64,000 bases of DNA from Candidatus Aalborgicola bjergmarkensis (GCA_016708725.1 JADJFE010000040.1:62001-126000); one strand, 5' to 3'. Positions 35,152-43,615 are shown, counted from the first letter of the stretch. Notes: generated by a model from the letters alone, not told the origin. Numbers and translations: made by a program.

Positions 35152-35385
35152 ATGAATAAATCTCTCGTTTTGGCGGCTGTTTTTGCTGCTACTGCCTTGG
35201 TTGCCTGCGGTCAGAAGCCTAGTGAAACTGCTCCTCCTCCCCCACCGCCTCCTGCAGCACCAGCGCCCGCACCGGCTCCTGCCCCTGCTTCGGCTCCAGC
35301 TGCTGACGCTTCTGCAGCACCTGCAGCACCGGCTGCGGATGCTTCCGCCGCTGCACCAGCTGCTTCCGATGCACCTGCCAAATAA
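35152..35385 (+). CDS. small Ala/Pro-rich lipoprotein
   Basis: 77 residues from ATG 35152. The signal peptide has a classic lipobox (ATALVACG, Cys at about 20). After the Cys comes GQKPSETA, a run of seven prolines, then repeated AP and ADASAAPAA motifs to the C terminus. The sequence is low-complexity and probably a surface or periplasmic spacer. No catalytic domain. Such Pro/Ala-rich short lipoproteins are common in Comamonadaceae and often highly expressed. A clear terminator follows. Confidence 0.75.
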   Translation: MNKSLVLAAVFAATALVACGQKPSETAPPPPPPPAAPAPAPAPAPASAPAADASAAPAAPAADASAAAPAASDAPAK

Positions 35386-35424
35386 ATAGCGATTAAGTGA
35401 TTGCGTAGCCCTTCAGCTACAAGA

Positions 35425-35452
35425 AAAGCCACTTGCAGTGGCTTTTTTTTCG
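35425..35452 (+). terminator. Rho-independent terminator after the lipoprotein gene
   Basis: AAAAGCCACTTGCAGTGGC followed by eight T: an 8- to 9-bp stem AAAGCCACT-TGC-AGTGGCTTT with a T-tract, 40 bases after the stop codon. It could also end convergent bamC transcription from the other side, since the 5' side supplies a run of A. Confidence 0.85.
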
Positions 35453-35485
35453 CCTACTGTACCTACTACTGTACCTACTACTGTA
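35452..35485. repeat. 12-bp tandem repeat at the 3' end of bamC
   Basis: CTACTACTGTAC occurs about 2.5 times in a row, ending inside the bamC coding end and containing its stop (TAG on the minus strand). Confidence 0.7.
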
Positions 35486-36591
35486 TATCGTCGGCAATGA
35501 TCTTCATGATGCGCTGCGCATTGCTGGTGGTTTCCGGATTGCCTTTGGCATCCAGCACAAAAACCAGTGTCGACAGTGTTGTGCCGGATTGGCTGCGCAA
35601 GGTGATCTGAAATTTTTCTGCTTCGCCGCTCTTTGCGGAGCTGCCGCTGAACAGGTTTGCGAAGAATCCACGTTCCTTGTTGTCGGTATCGACAGGGACG
35701 TAGCGTACAAAATAAACGCCCTTTTTGCGGTCACGGTCTTCCACGGTGAAGCCGGTTCTATCCAGTGCCAGGCCGACACGGCGCCAGGCAAAGTCAAAAC
35801 CCTCTTCGATGCGCACCGCAGGCTGGCCATTTTCCGTGGTGATGGTGGCCAGTTGCTTTACCCCGTTGTTGGTGGCCACCATGGCGGTGGAATCTTTCTG
35901 GGTCACGCCGAGTTTGACCATCAGGCGGCGTAAAAACTCGGTCTCCAGTTCCGGGTCTGCTGCGCGGGGCTGCCATACGGTGTTGTCCTTGCGCTCGGAC
36001 GTATACGTCTCGACCATGCCACGGTGGCTGATGAAAATTTCGGTTTCTCCCTTGGCATTGCGCTCCAGTCGGGTGCGAAACTTATCACGCTCTCCAGTCG
36101 AGTAGAGCGTATCCAGCAGCTTGCCAAGCGAGGCGCGAATAAAGTCCTGGGGCAGTTTGGCACGGTTTTCCGCCCAATCGGTCTCCATGATGCCCAGCTC
36201 ATTTTGTTCCATGGTCAAAACGAACCCGTTGTCCTGCCAGAAACTCTTGATGGGGTCCCATAGTTTTTCCGCAGGGCGCCCCACGACCAGCCAGCGCTGG
36301 TTGGCGGCACGCTCAAAGCGTACATCCCCGACAGAAGTGACGGCGACTGCGGCTTGTTTGCCGTTGGCATCAGTCTGTCCAGAGCGCAAGTCCGACGCAG
36401 AAACAGTGCCACCCTTGACCGCGTAGTGTGATTCTTTCGAGAGTTGCGTCAAATCCGGTGGAACGACCAGCGCAGGAGGGGGCTTGACGCTGCTGCTGCT
36501 GCGGTAGTCCACCTTGTCGGCCTCAAGTACGGTGCAAGCACCAAGCGATAGCGTTGCAGCCAACAGAGCTGTTTTGGGGTAGTAGGTTCAC
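35478..36591 (-). CDS. bamC: outer-membrane assembly factor BamC (lipoprotein), signal peptide apparently frameshifted
   Basis: About 361 residues are open from a TTG at 36563, but that start leaves only MAATLSLGAC, too short for a signal peptide and without a ribosome site. Upstream a GTG at 36591 has AAGGA seven bases before it. Its frame reads MNLLP and would continue as KTALLAATLSLGAC, a perfect lipoprotein signal, if one base were removed in the TTTTGGGG run (36572-36579). So the coordinates span GTG to stop with one frameshift. The mature protein has the unstructured N-terminal lasso followed by two helix-grip domains (QRWLVVGRPAEKLWDPIKSF; RRVGLALDRTGFTVEDRDR). It works in the BAM complex. 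Downstream of dapA, as in most proteobacteria. Confidence 0.85.
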
Positions 36592-36605
36592 AAAAATATC
36601 CTTAA

Positions 36606-36629
36606 ATGCTCAGATGCTCAGATGCTCAG
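36606..36629. repeat. 8-bp tandem repeat (three units) at the dapA stop
   Basis: ATGCTCAG is repeated three times; the last unit contains the dapA stop codon (TGA on the minus strand). Probably polymorphic. Confidence 0.75.
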
Positions 36630-37519
36630 AGCAAACCCATGCTGCGCATGGCGTTTTCCAGGGTGGGGCGGTTGTTTGCGGTGAGCGGCGTCAGGGGCAA
36701 ACGCAAATTCTCCTTGCATAGCCCCAAGCGCGCCACCGCCCACTTGACCGGTATGGGGTTGGATTCGACGAACAATGCCTTGTGCAAGGGCAGCAATTGA
36801 AACTGGATTTTCATGGCTTCCTGCAAATTACCAGCCAGCGCTGCAGCACACAGCTCGTGCATCAGACGCGGCGCCACATTGGCCGTTACGCTCACATTGC
36901 CATGGCCACCGCAGAGCATCAGCGCCACTGCGGTCGGGTCATCGCCGGAATAAATGGAAAAACCCTCGGGAGCTTCCTTGATCAGCCACTGCGCGCGTTC
37001 GATGTTGCCTGTGGCTTCCTTGATGCCAATAATGCCGGGTACCTGCGCCAGACGCAGTACGGTGTCGTGTGCCATATCGGCCACGCATCGGCCGGGGACG
37101 TTGTACAGGACCAGCGGCAAATCCACCGCCTCGGCGATGGCCTTGAAGTGCAGGTACTGCCCTTCCTGCGTGGGCTTGTTGTAGTAGGGCACAACCTGCA
37201 ACTGGCAGTCGGCCCCCACGGATTTGGCAAAACGGGCCAGCTCAATCGCCTCGGCCGTCGAGTTGGCACCGCATCCCGCCATGATGGGAACACGCTTGGC
37301 TGCCTGCTCCACGGCGACACGAATGATTTCACAATGCTCCTGCACGGTGACGGTGGGAGATTCGCCCGTGGTTCCCACCACACCAATGCAGTCGGTGCCC
37401 TGGGCTACATGCCAGTCAATCAGCGCACGTAGAGCCGGATAGTCAATCGAGCCATCCTCGTGCATCGGGGTGACCAATGCCACGATGCTGCCCTTTATGT
37501 GAACTTGAGATGATTTCAT
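36626..37519 (-). CDS. dapA: 4-hydroxy-tetrahydrodipicolinate synthase
   Basis: 297 residues from ATG 37519; a longer start adds a low-complexity AIAIVIA leader encoded by a simple repeat. TIM-barrel aldolase condensing pyruvate and aspartate semialdehyde in lysine and diaminopimelate synthesis. The Schiff-base lysine is Lys167 in IIGIKEATGN, Tyr139 and Arg144 lie in LVLYNVPGRCVADM, and the Thr pair 50-51 is in GVVGTTGESPT. First gene of the dapA-bamC operon. Confidence 0.97.
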   Translation of the reverse strand: MKSSQVHIKGSIVALVTPMHEDGSIDYPALRALIDWHVAQGTDCIGVVGTTGESPTVTVQEHCEIIRVAVEQAAKRVPIMAGCGANSTAEAIELARFAKSVGADCQLQVVPYYNKPTQEGQYLHFKAIAEAVDLPLVLYNVPGRCVADMAHDTVLRLAQVPGIIGIKEATGNIERAQWLIKEAPEGFSIYSGDDPTAVALMLCGGHGNVSVTANVAPRLMHELCAAALAGNLQEAMKIQFQLLPLHKALFVESNPIPVKWAVARLGLCKENLRLPLTPLTANNRPTLENAMRSMGLL

Positions 37520-37674
37520 AGCAATAACAATAGCAATAGCAATGGGGGGGAGTGAGACGAGGGCCGATTTTAGCCGTGCCTTGCCGTGCGCATTTTTTAC
37601 CCCAGGCTTCGTACAATGCGCCCTCGCGCAATATGACCACGATGACCCCACGATTACCCCACGACCACCCCACC

Positions 37675-39234
37675 ATGACTACCATCCGCCAAGCCGATTT
37701 GATCGAATCCGTTGCTGCAGCCCTGCAGTACATCAGCTACTACCACCCCGCCGACTACATCACGCATCTGGCGCGCGCCTACGCACGCGAGCAGTCGCCG
37801 GCTGCCAAGGATGCGATGGCGCAAATCCTGACCAACAGCAAAATGAGCGCCACGGGCAAACGACCCATTTGCCAGGACACGGGCATCGTGAATGTCTTCC
37901 TGAAAGTAGGCATGAACGTGCGCTGGGAAGGCTTTACCGGCTCCCTCGACGACGCCATCAACGAGGGCGTGCGCCAGGGCTATAACTATTCGGCCAACAA
38001 GCTGCGCGCCAGCGTGGTAGCCGACCCCGAGTTCTTGCGCAAGAACACCCAGGACAACACGCCCGCCGTCATTTTTTCCGAAATTGTGCCGGGTGACACG
38101 CTGGAAGTCACGGTGGCGGCCAAGGGCGGTGGCTCGGAGAACAAAAGCAAGATGATCATGCTCAACCCCGGCGATTCGGTGGTGGACTGGGTTCTCAAGA
38201 CCGTGCCCACCATGGGTGCCGGCTGGTGCCCGCCAGGGATGCTGGGCATCGGCATTGGCGGCACCGCTGAAAAAGCCGTCCTGATGGCCAAGGAGAGCCT
38301 GATGGACCACCTGGACATGTACGAATTGCAGGCCAGGTCGTCCTCCGGTGCCGCATTGAGCAAGGTGGAAGCGCTGCGCCTGGAACTGTACGAGAAAGTC
38401 AACGCACTGGGCATTGGCGCCCAGGGCCTGGGCGGATTGACCACGGTGCTGGATGTCAAGATCAAGATGTACCCGACGCACGCAGCCAGCAAGCCCGTGG
38501 CCATGATTCCCAACTGCGCCGCCACGCGCCACGCGCACTTCGTCATGGACGGCAGCGGCCCGGTCTACCTCGACCCGCCGTCGCTCGATCTGTGGCCCAA
38601 CGTCAACTGGACGCCAGACTACGAGCAAAGTAAAAAGGTTGATCTCAACACGCTGACCCGCGAAGAAGTGGCCAGCTGGCAACCGGGCCAGACCCTGCTG
38701 CTCAACGGAAAAATGCTCACGGGCCGCGACGCCGCACACAAGCGCATCCAAACCATGCTGGCCAAAGGCGAAAAACTGCCGGTGGACTTTAGCAACCGGG
38801 TGATTTATTACGTCGGCCCGGTAGACCCGGTTGAAGGCGAAGCCGTAGGCCCCGCCGGCCCCACAACCGCCACCCGCATGGACGGCTTTACCGAGATGAT
38901 GCTCGCACAGACGGGACTCATCAGCATGGTTGGCAAGGCCGAGCGTGGTCCTGTGGCGATTGAAGCGATCAAAAAACACAAGAGCGCCTACCTGATGGCT
39001 GTAGGAGGCGCAGCTTACCTGGTCAGCAAGGCGATCAAGACCGCCAAGGTGGTCGGTTTTGCCGATCTAGGGATGGAAGCAATTTACGAGTTTGACGTGG
39101 TGGACATGCCCGTAACTGTCGCCGTCGATTCGGGCGGCACCAGTGCGCATATCACCGGGCCAGCCGAGTGGCAAAAACGCATTGCCAGCGGCGAGTTCAA
39201 GTCCGTCTCATCCATCCCCGTTAATGCAAATTGA
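37675..39234 (+). CDS. fumA: fumarate hydratase, class I, iron-sulfur dependent
   Basis: 519 residues from ATG 37675; an upstream ATG at 37633 is possible. Alpha and beta domains are fused as in FumA/FumB. The [4Fe-4S] cysteines are visible in RPICQDTGIV, GAGWCPPGMLGIGIGG and IPNCAATRHAHFVMDG. The beta domain contains the YYVGPVDPVEGEAVGPAGPT and IYEFDVVDMPVTVAVDSGG segments. It interconverts fumarate and malate in the TCA cycle. Its last bases overlap the murI TTG start. The region about 38905-38992 is repeated in a chimeric fragment downstream. Confidence 0.97.
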   Translation: MTTIRQADLIESVAAALQYISYYHPADYITHLARAYAREQSPAAKDAMAQILTNSKMSATGKRPICQDTGIVNVFLKVGMNVRWEGFTGSLDDAINEGVRQGYNYSANKLRASVVADPEFLRKNTQDNTPAVIFSEIVPGDTLEVTVAAKGGGSENKSKMIMLNPGDSVVDWVLKTVPTMGAGWCPPGMLGIGIGGTAEKAVLMAKESLMDHLDMYELQARSSSGAALSKVEALRLELYEKVNALGIGAQGLGGLTTVLDVKIKMYPTHAASKPVAMIPNCAATRHAHFVMDGSGPVYLDPPSLDLWPNVNWTPDYEQSKKVDLNTLTREEVASWQPGQTLLLNGKMLTGRDAAHKRIQTMLAKGEKLPVDFSNRVIYYVGPVDPVEGEAVGPAGPTTATRMDGFTEMMLAQTGLISMVGKAERGPVAIEAIKKHKSAYLMAVGGAAYLVSKAIKTAKVVGFADLGMEAIYEFDVVDMPVTVAVDSGGTSAHITGPAEWQKRIASGEFKSVSSIPVNAN

Positions 39235-40088
39235 CTGGTGTCGCAACACGTCCCATCGGCGTCTTTGACAGCGGTGTCGGGGGCCTGAGCGTACTGCGCG
39301 CGCTGCACGCCGAGTTGCCGCTGGAAAAATTTTTCTACGTCGCCGACAACGGCCACGCGCCCTACGGCGAGCGCGATGACCGCCACGTCATCGTGCGCTC
39401 GCACGCCATCACACGCTACCTGGTCACGCACCAGCACATCAAGGCGCTGGTCGTGGCCTGCAACACCGCCACAGCCGCCGCCATTGCCAGCTTGCGGCGT
39501 GACTTTGCAACTTTGCCCATCGTCGGCATCGAACCGGCCCTCAAACCGGCGACGGCACACAGCCAGACCCGCAGAATCGGCGTCATGGCCACGCGCGGCA
39601 CGCTCAAAAGCCAGAAATTTCAAACCCTGCTGCGCTCCTTGCAAACCCAGGCCCAAACCCAGACCCAGACCCGTTTTGTGCTGCAAGCCTGCGACGGCCT
39701 GGCAGATGCCATCGAGCATGCTGACACTGCAAAAATAGTAGCTGCTTGCGCACAGTACACCAGCGCCATGGGCCGATTTGGCATGGAAACCGGCTCCATG
39801 GACACCCTGGTTCTGGGCTGCACCCATTACGCCTTTGCCACCGACGTATTGCGCAGCCTGGTGGGGGAGGGCGTACAGTTTCTCGAAGGCGGCGCACCCG
39901 TGGCGCGGCAAACACGGCGTCTGCTGGAACAACACGGCTGGCTCGCACCGTCTGCGGATGCGGATACCGAAGCTTTGCAACACGCGCCAACGCAATTCGC
40001 CACAACGGGTGACGCTGAGGTCTTGCGTGGCGCCTTGCAGTCCTGGCTGCATTTGCACGCCCCTGTGCAGGTGCTGGCGATTGCGTAA
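39231..40088 (+). CDS. murI: glutamate racemase
   Basis: 285 residues from TTG 39231 overlapping the fumA stop by four bases (TTGA). The two catalytic cysteines are Cys77 in VVACNTATA and Cys197 in LGCTHY, and the N-terminal FDSGVGGLSVL with Asp13 is intact. It supplies D-glutamate for peptidoglycan. A short tandem repeat encodes QTQAQTQTQT (about 138-147). Next to it the DTAKIVAACAQY segment may come from a palindromic repeat copy. The sequence 39850-39965 recurs in mutated form in the downstream chimera. Confidence 0.96.
   Translation: MTGVATRPIGVFDSGVGGLSVLRALHAELPLEKFFYVADNGHAPYGERDDRHVIVRSHAITRYLVTHQHIKALVVACNTATAAAIASLRRDFATLPIVGIEPALKPATAHSQTRRIGVMATRGTLKSQKFQTLLRSLQTQAQTQTQTRFVLQACDGLADAIEHADTAKIVAACAQYTSAMGRFGMETGSMDTLVLGCTHYAFATDVLRSLVGEGVQFLEGGAPVARQTRRLLEQHGWLAPSADADTEALQHAPTQFATTGDAEVLRGALQSWLHLHAPVQVLAIA
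39731..39757 (+). repeat. dispersed palindromic repeat, copy 5 (inside murI, partial)
   Basis: AAAAATAGTAGCTGCTTGCG, in frame in murI, resembles the left half of the family. The right arm is not recognisable, so this is a tentative member. Confidence 0.4.
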
Positions 40089-40118
40089 GGAATCAAAGCC
40101 AGATTGCTATACTTTACA

Positions 40119-40165
40119 GAGCTGCTTCCGCTTATACCATAAGGCTTACAAGGCAATTTGTGCCT
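40119..40165 (+). repeat. dispersed palindromic repeat, copy 6
   Basis: AGAGCTGCTTCCGCTTATAC then CATAAGGCTTACAAGGCAATTT; a family member placed 30 bases after the murI stop. Confidence 0.7.
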
Positions 40166-40302
40166 TGAAAAATGCCTTTTCAGTGCCAAAATCCACCCAC
40201 ATTCGACCCAAACCAGCTGCCATGGCACGCCAGAGGCCATTTTTTCGTGCCAAAACAAGCCAGAGCGCCCATGGATCAAGCGGGGACAGATATTAAAAGC
40301 GT

Positions 40303-40512
40303 AGCGCAGACGGGACTCATCAGCATGGTTGGCAAGGCCGAGCGTGGTCCTGTGGCAATTGAAGCCATCAAAAAACACAAGAGCGCCTACCTTATTGCGC
40401 AGCCTGGTAGGGGAGGGCGTACAGTTTCTCGAAGGCGGCGCCCCGGTGGCGCGGCAAACGCGGCGCTTACTGGAACAACACGGCTGGCTCGCACCGCCTG
40501 CACATACGGATG
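40303..40512 (+). pseudogene. chimeric fragment: fumA internal piece fused to murI internal piece
   Basis: Bases about 40305-40391 match fumA 38905-38992 (encoding AQTGLISMVGKAERGPVAIE and onward) with only synonymous changes. From about 40390 the sequence switches to match murI 39846-39960 (LRSLVGEGVQFLEGG, then APVARQTRRLLEQHGW). In the matched core I count about ten base differences, and all fall on silent positions. The two pieces lie in different reading frames relative to each other, so no functional protein results. The join lies at a TATTGCGCAG word. Confidence 0.85.
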
Positions 40513-40517
40513 TCTGT

Positions 40518-40600
40518 AGCGCAGAAAGCACCACCGATGCTACGAAAAATAGAGCTGCCCGCGCTTGCTGCATAAGCGGGAATGGCTATTTTTATTCAAA
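40518..40600 (+). repeat. direct repeat A (83 bp), includes palindromic copy 7
   Basis: Matches 41902-41984 at about 75 of 83 positions. Shared words include AGCACCACC, GCTACGAAAAA, GCGCTTGCTGCA and AAGCGGGAATGGCTATTTTT. The inner part folds as AATAG...CCCGC...GCGGG...CTATT, a divergent form of the palindromic family. The DUF2459 stop codon lies at its right end. Confidence 0.85.
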
Positions 40601-41332
40601 AGGGCTGGACGCCAGGGTGCATGGGTGCCGAAACTCCCGGACAGCGTCCATGACACCCTGCGAGGTCAGTGTAGTAGACGGCGATATGTCCACTGCGGCA
40701 CTCTGCAACCCTCTGGCAGTCCATTTGTTGCACGTATTCAACAGGGAGTAACGCCCCTGGCCACCATAGAACTGGCTATTACCGTAGATGCCGGGCTGGA
40801 GGCGAACCAGACGCCCTTGCAGGTCGCGGGTAAAACTGTTGGCCACAAATGTTGCGAGGGATGCAATCTGCCCGTCCGTCAGACAGGAGTCGACGACTTC
40901 ACTGTTCCCGAAATACGTTCTCACAGAGTACGGGACAGCAACCACGTGCATCACCGTGCCTTCAGACCAGAACAATGCTTGCAGGCTCAAGCCGGTCGTT
41001 ATTTCCTGTGCCTGGTAAAACCCTTTATCACCCCACCCGATTTCATAGTATGGCGCATCACCAAAGCGCTCCTTGAGTTCAGGGATGATGTGATTCAGAT
41101 GGCTTGCTGGCATGATGAGGCCCGTGTGCCATCCATGGCTTACGACGAATATCGGATGCGAACGCATGGCATCCGACGGCACAAGCGCCTCTTTCGGCTC
41201 CACCACGTACGGTTTTCCAGCGCATGAACTTGCTGCCAGGGCTACCAGGGCTATTGAAATAATTCCAGCCAGTTTCACGTAGCGACCATGTGCAGCGGAT
41301 GGATACACTTCATCCAATGACGAACGATTCAT
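40592..41332 (-). CDS. DUF2459 lipoprotein
   Basis: About 246 residues from ATG 41332; GTG at 41278 would give a tidier signal peptide (VKLAGIISIALVALAASSCAG) and ATG 41380 a longer one, and none has a good ribosome site. The lipobox is ASSC. The mature part matches DUF2459: HPIFVVSHGWHTGLIMP, PYYEIGWGDKGFYQ, VDSCLTDGQIASLA and YSLLNTCNKWTARGL. The conserved His and Cys residues suggest an NlpC/P60-like papain-fold hydrolase, which is inference. It is divergent from and overlaps the start of the nuclease-like gene, and sits between two direct repeats. Confidence 0.8.
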   Translation of the reverse strand: MNRSSLDEVYPSAAHGRYVKLAGIISIALVALAASSCAGKPYVVEPKEALVPSDAMRSHPIFVVSHGWHTGLIMPASHLNHIIPELKERFGDAPYYEIGWGDKGFYQAQEITTGLSLQALFWSEGTVMHVVAVPYSVRTYFGNSEVVDSCLTDGQIASLATFVANSFTRDLQGRLVRLQPGIYGNSQFYGGQGRYSLLNTCNKWTARGLQSAAVDISPSTTLTSQGVMDAVREFRHPCTLASSPFE

Positions 41333-41775
41333 TGATTGAGTTACAAAAAAAACGCATTGTTGCTTTTGCAAATAGCGCAATGGCTATCGCGGATAGACGA
41401 ATTGTAGAAATCATTGGAAAAGTTGATAACGCCAGTTTGATACTGGAAAAAACAGGGCTTGACGTTAGCGGGTTTACCCGCATACTTGACAATTACGGCG
41501 TGCGTCACACAATCAAACAACATGGGGATGAAGTCAAAGAAGCAAAGCGTGGTCAGTTATCCATAACACTTGACGATTTCGCTCTTATTCCATTGATAAC
41601 TTCAAGTCCAGACAATGTGTTTGCTGATGGGAAAAACAAGATTGGCCGCGATGTAATCGTGTTTGTTAAAGAAATAGACGGCGTTGGATACAGGCACGTT
41701 GAAGAACTCCGAGGTAAACACAAACTGGTTGCCACGGACTCAATGCGCAAGAAAAAAGGCGCGTGGAGCGCCTGA
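41317..41775 (+). CDS. BECR-fold (PBECR-like) putative nuclease, orphan
   Basis: 152 residues from ATG 41317. The N terminus (about 1-55) is helical and not recognised. From about residue 60 the pattern VRHTIKQHGDEVKEAKRGQ - SITLDDFALIPLI - SSPDNVF - GRDVIVFVKEIDG - YRHVEELRGKHKLVATDSM fits the phage-Barnase-EndoU-ColicinE5/RelE-like nuclease domain known from phage MuF proteins and toxins. The likely catalytic residues are His66 and the late Arg/Thr/Ser positions. It is AT-richer than its surroundings. No immunity or antitoxin gene is next to it, and no phage gene either. It overlaps the DUF2459 start region. Family call is from the motif pattern only. Confidence 0.6.
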   Translation: MTNDSLIELQKKRIVAFANSAMAIADRRIVEIIGKVDNASLILEKTGLDVSGFTRILDNYGVRHTIKQHGDEVKEAKRGQLSITLDDFALIPLITSSPDNVFADGKNKIGRDVIVFVKEIDGVGYRHVEELRGKHKLVATDSMRKKKGAWSA

Positions 41776-42283
41776 TAAAACGCACCCGCGACGAGTGCAT
41801 GCTGGCTTTCGCCCCTTCTCTAAACGTCCGAAACGACTTCGCGGGTGTTGGTGCGATTATAGCCACTGGATAAATGCTAACAGGGACGGCGGGACGGTCA
41901 CAGCGCAACAAGCACCACCAACGCTACGAAAAACAGAGCTGCCTGCGCTTGCTGCACAAGCGGGAATGGCTATTTTTATCCAAATTTATCCAAAAGCGGC
42001 AAACGGCGCGGAAACTGGTGCGCATGGTGGAATTTTTCTCCGGGCTGTCCTCGGTGCGCAATGGGTACAATGCCCCGCCTATGGGACCTTCGGGTTTGCA
42101 TTCAGGCAGGCAGCAAAAGGGGCGGCTTTTTTGTCGCCCACCGCACAAGCCACCCATTGATACCAACCTCCTGGACTTGCCCCCAAGGCCGGAAGGTTGT
42201 GACACAAAACTAACCCCTGTATTTGCAAGGCGGCTCACAGTTGCATGTGGCGCGCCTTGTTCCAACCATGGAGAAATTAAAGC
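41776..42283. other. gene-free interval upstream of tig, with direct repeat B
   Basis: About 500 bases without an intact gene. Besides repeat B it has a small inverted repeat around GGGCGGCTTTTTTGTCGCCC (about 42119-42139) without a T-tract. The tig promoter and leader must lie in the last 200 bases; no promoter box is confidently recognised. The final AGGAG-like signal is GGAGAAATTAAAGC before the tig ATG. Confidence 0.6.
41902..41984 (+). repeat. direct repeat B (83 bp), includes palindromic copy 8
   Basis: Second copy of the 83-bp repeat at 40518-40600, same orientation, about 90% identical. Together they bracket the DUF2459 and nuclease genes. Confidence 0.85.
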
Positions 42284-43597
42284 ATGAGCGTTACGGTAGA
42301 AACCCTGGAAAAACTCGAACGGAAAATTATTCTGACCCTGCCTGAGAATGCCATCAAGTCTGAGGTCGATACCCGTCTGCGCAAACTGGCGCGCACTGTC
42401 AAGATGGACGGTTTTCGACCCGGGAAGATCCCGATCAACGCAATCAGCCAGCGCTATGGTTACTCTGTTTACCACGAGATTCTGAACGACAAACTCGGTA
42501 AAGCTTTTTCTGCGGCGGCCAACGAAGCGCGTTTGCGCGTTGTCGGCCAGCCCCTGATTACGCCCAGTCAAACCCCCAACCCCGAAGGCATGGTGGCTTT
42601 TGATGCGGTATTTGAGGTGTATCCAGACGTGCAGGCACCTGACCTGGCCACACTGGAAGTCAAAAAATTCAATACGGAAGTCAACGAGGAGGTGCTGAAC
42701 AAAACCATCGACTTCCTGCGCAAGCAAAAACGCAGCTTCACGCCCCGCCCGGATGGTGCCAGCGCACAGGATACGGATCGCGTCACCGTTGACTTCGAAG
42801 GCAAGATAGATGGTGAGCCGTTCGAGGGCGGCAAGGCTGACAATTTCCAGTTCATCCTGGGAGAAGGCCAGATGCTCAAGGCATTTGAAGAAGCCGCCAT
42901 CGGCATGAAAACAGGTGAAAGCAAGACTTTTCAGCTCCAGTTTCCAGCCGACTACCATGGCAAGGATGTGGCGGGCAAAACGGCTGACTTCATGCTCTCC
43001 ATCAAGTCGATTGAAGAAACGCATCTGCCCGAGGTGGACCAGGAATTTGCGCGCTCGCTCGGAAGCAAGGACGGCAGCGTGGAAAGCCTGCGTGCCGAGC
43101 TGGTGCAAAATCTGGAACGTGAAGTCAATGCGCGTCTGCTGGCGCGCAACAAGCAAAATGTCATGGATGCCCTTCTGTCTGGAACCACGCTGGATGTTCC
43201 TCAAGCTAGCGTGCAGACTGATATGGAGCGTATGCTGGAGGCCATGCGCACCCAACTGAAAGAGCGTGGCATGAAAGATGCCGATAAAGCCCAGTTGCCC
43301 GTGGAGATGTTCCGGTCGCAGGCGGAGCGGCGGGTACGCCTGGGACTGATTCTTGCGGAACTGGTGCGCACCCATGGGCTGCAGGCCACGCCCGAACAGG
43401 TCAGAGCCTATATTGAAGATATGGCTGCCAGTTTTGAGAATCCGGCCGAGGTTGTGCGTTTTCACCTGACAAACAACCAGAAAATAGCCGAGGCAGGAAA
43501 TCTTGTTACAGAAAAGAACGTGGTCGAATTTGTTTTCGCGCATGCCAAAATCAGCTCGGAAGATATTACCGTTGATGCGTTGATGGCCAACAGTTGA
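42284..43597 (+). CDS. tig: trigger factor, ribosome-associated chaperone and prolyl isomerase
   Basis: 437 residues. The ribosome-binding N-terminal domain has the GFRPGKIP signature (here MDGFRPGKIPINAI, residues about 43-56). The FKBP-type isomerase domain (about 155-245) reads DRVTVDFEGKIDGEPFEGGKADNF, and the C-terminal helical chaperone arms follow. It helps fold nascent chains. Upstream of clpP, clpX and lon as in most proteobacteria, forming a protein quality-control block. Confidence 0.97.
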   Translation: MSVTVETLEKLERKIILTLPENAIKSEVDTRLRKLARTVKMDGFRPGKIPINAISQRYGYSVYHEILNDKLGKAFSAAANEARLRVVGQPLITPSQTPNPEGMVAFDAVFEVYPDVQAPDLATLEVKKFNTEVNEEVLNKTIDFLRKQKRSFTPRPDGASAQDTDRVTVDFEGKIDGEPFEGGKADNFQFILGEGQMLKAFEEAAIGMKTGESKTFQLQFPADYHGKDVAGKTADFMLSIKSIEETHLPEVDQEFARSLGSKDGSVESLRAELVQNLEREVNARLLARNKQNVMDALLSGTTLDVPQASVQTDMERMLEAMRTQLKERGMKDADKAQLPVEMFRSQAERRVRLGLILAELVRTHGLQATPEQVRAYIEDMAASFENPAEVVRFHLTNNQKIAEAGNLVTEKNVVEFVFAHAKISSEDITVDALMANS

Positions 43598-43615
43598 GCA
43601 TGGAAATTGCTTGGT

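Larger units (their letters stand above)
40089..40591. other. gene-free patchwork interval
   Basis: About 500 bases without an intact gene between murI and the DUF2459 gene. It holds palindromic copy 6, the chimeric fumA/murI fragment and direct repeat A, listed separately. Short frames that span it mix pieces of these and are not real genes. Confidence 0.7.

Noticed and set aside
37654..38979. 441-codon open frame on the minus strand
   Set aside because: Antisense to fumA, His/Gly-rich, with no recognisable domain.
42119..42139. Rho-independent terminator upstream of tig
   Set aside because: The stem is only about five pairs and the T-run is in the loop, not after the stem.
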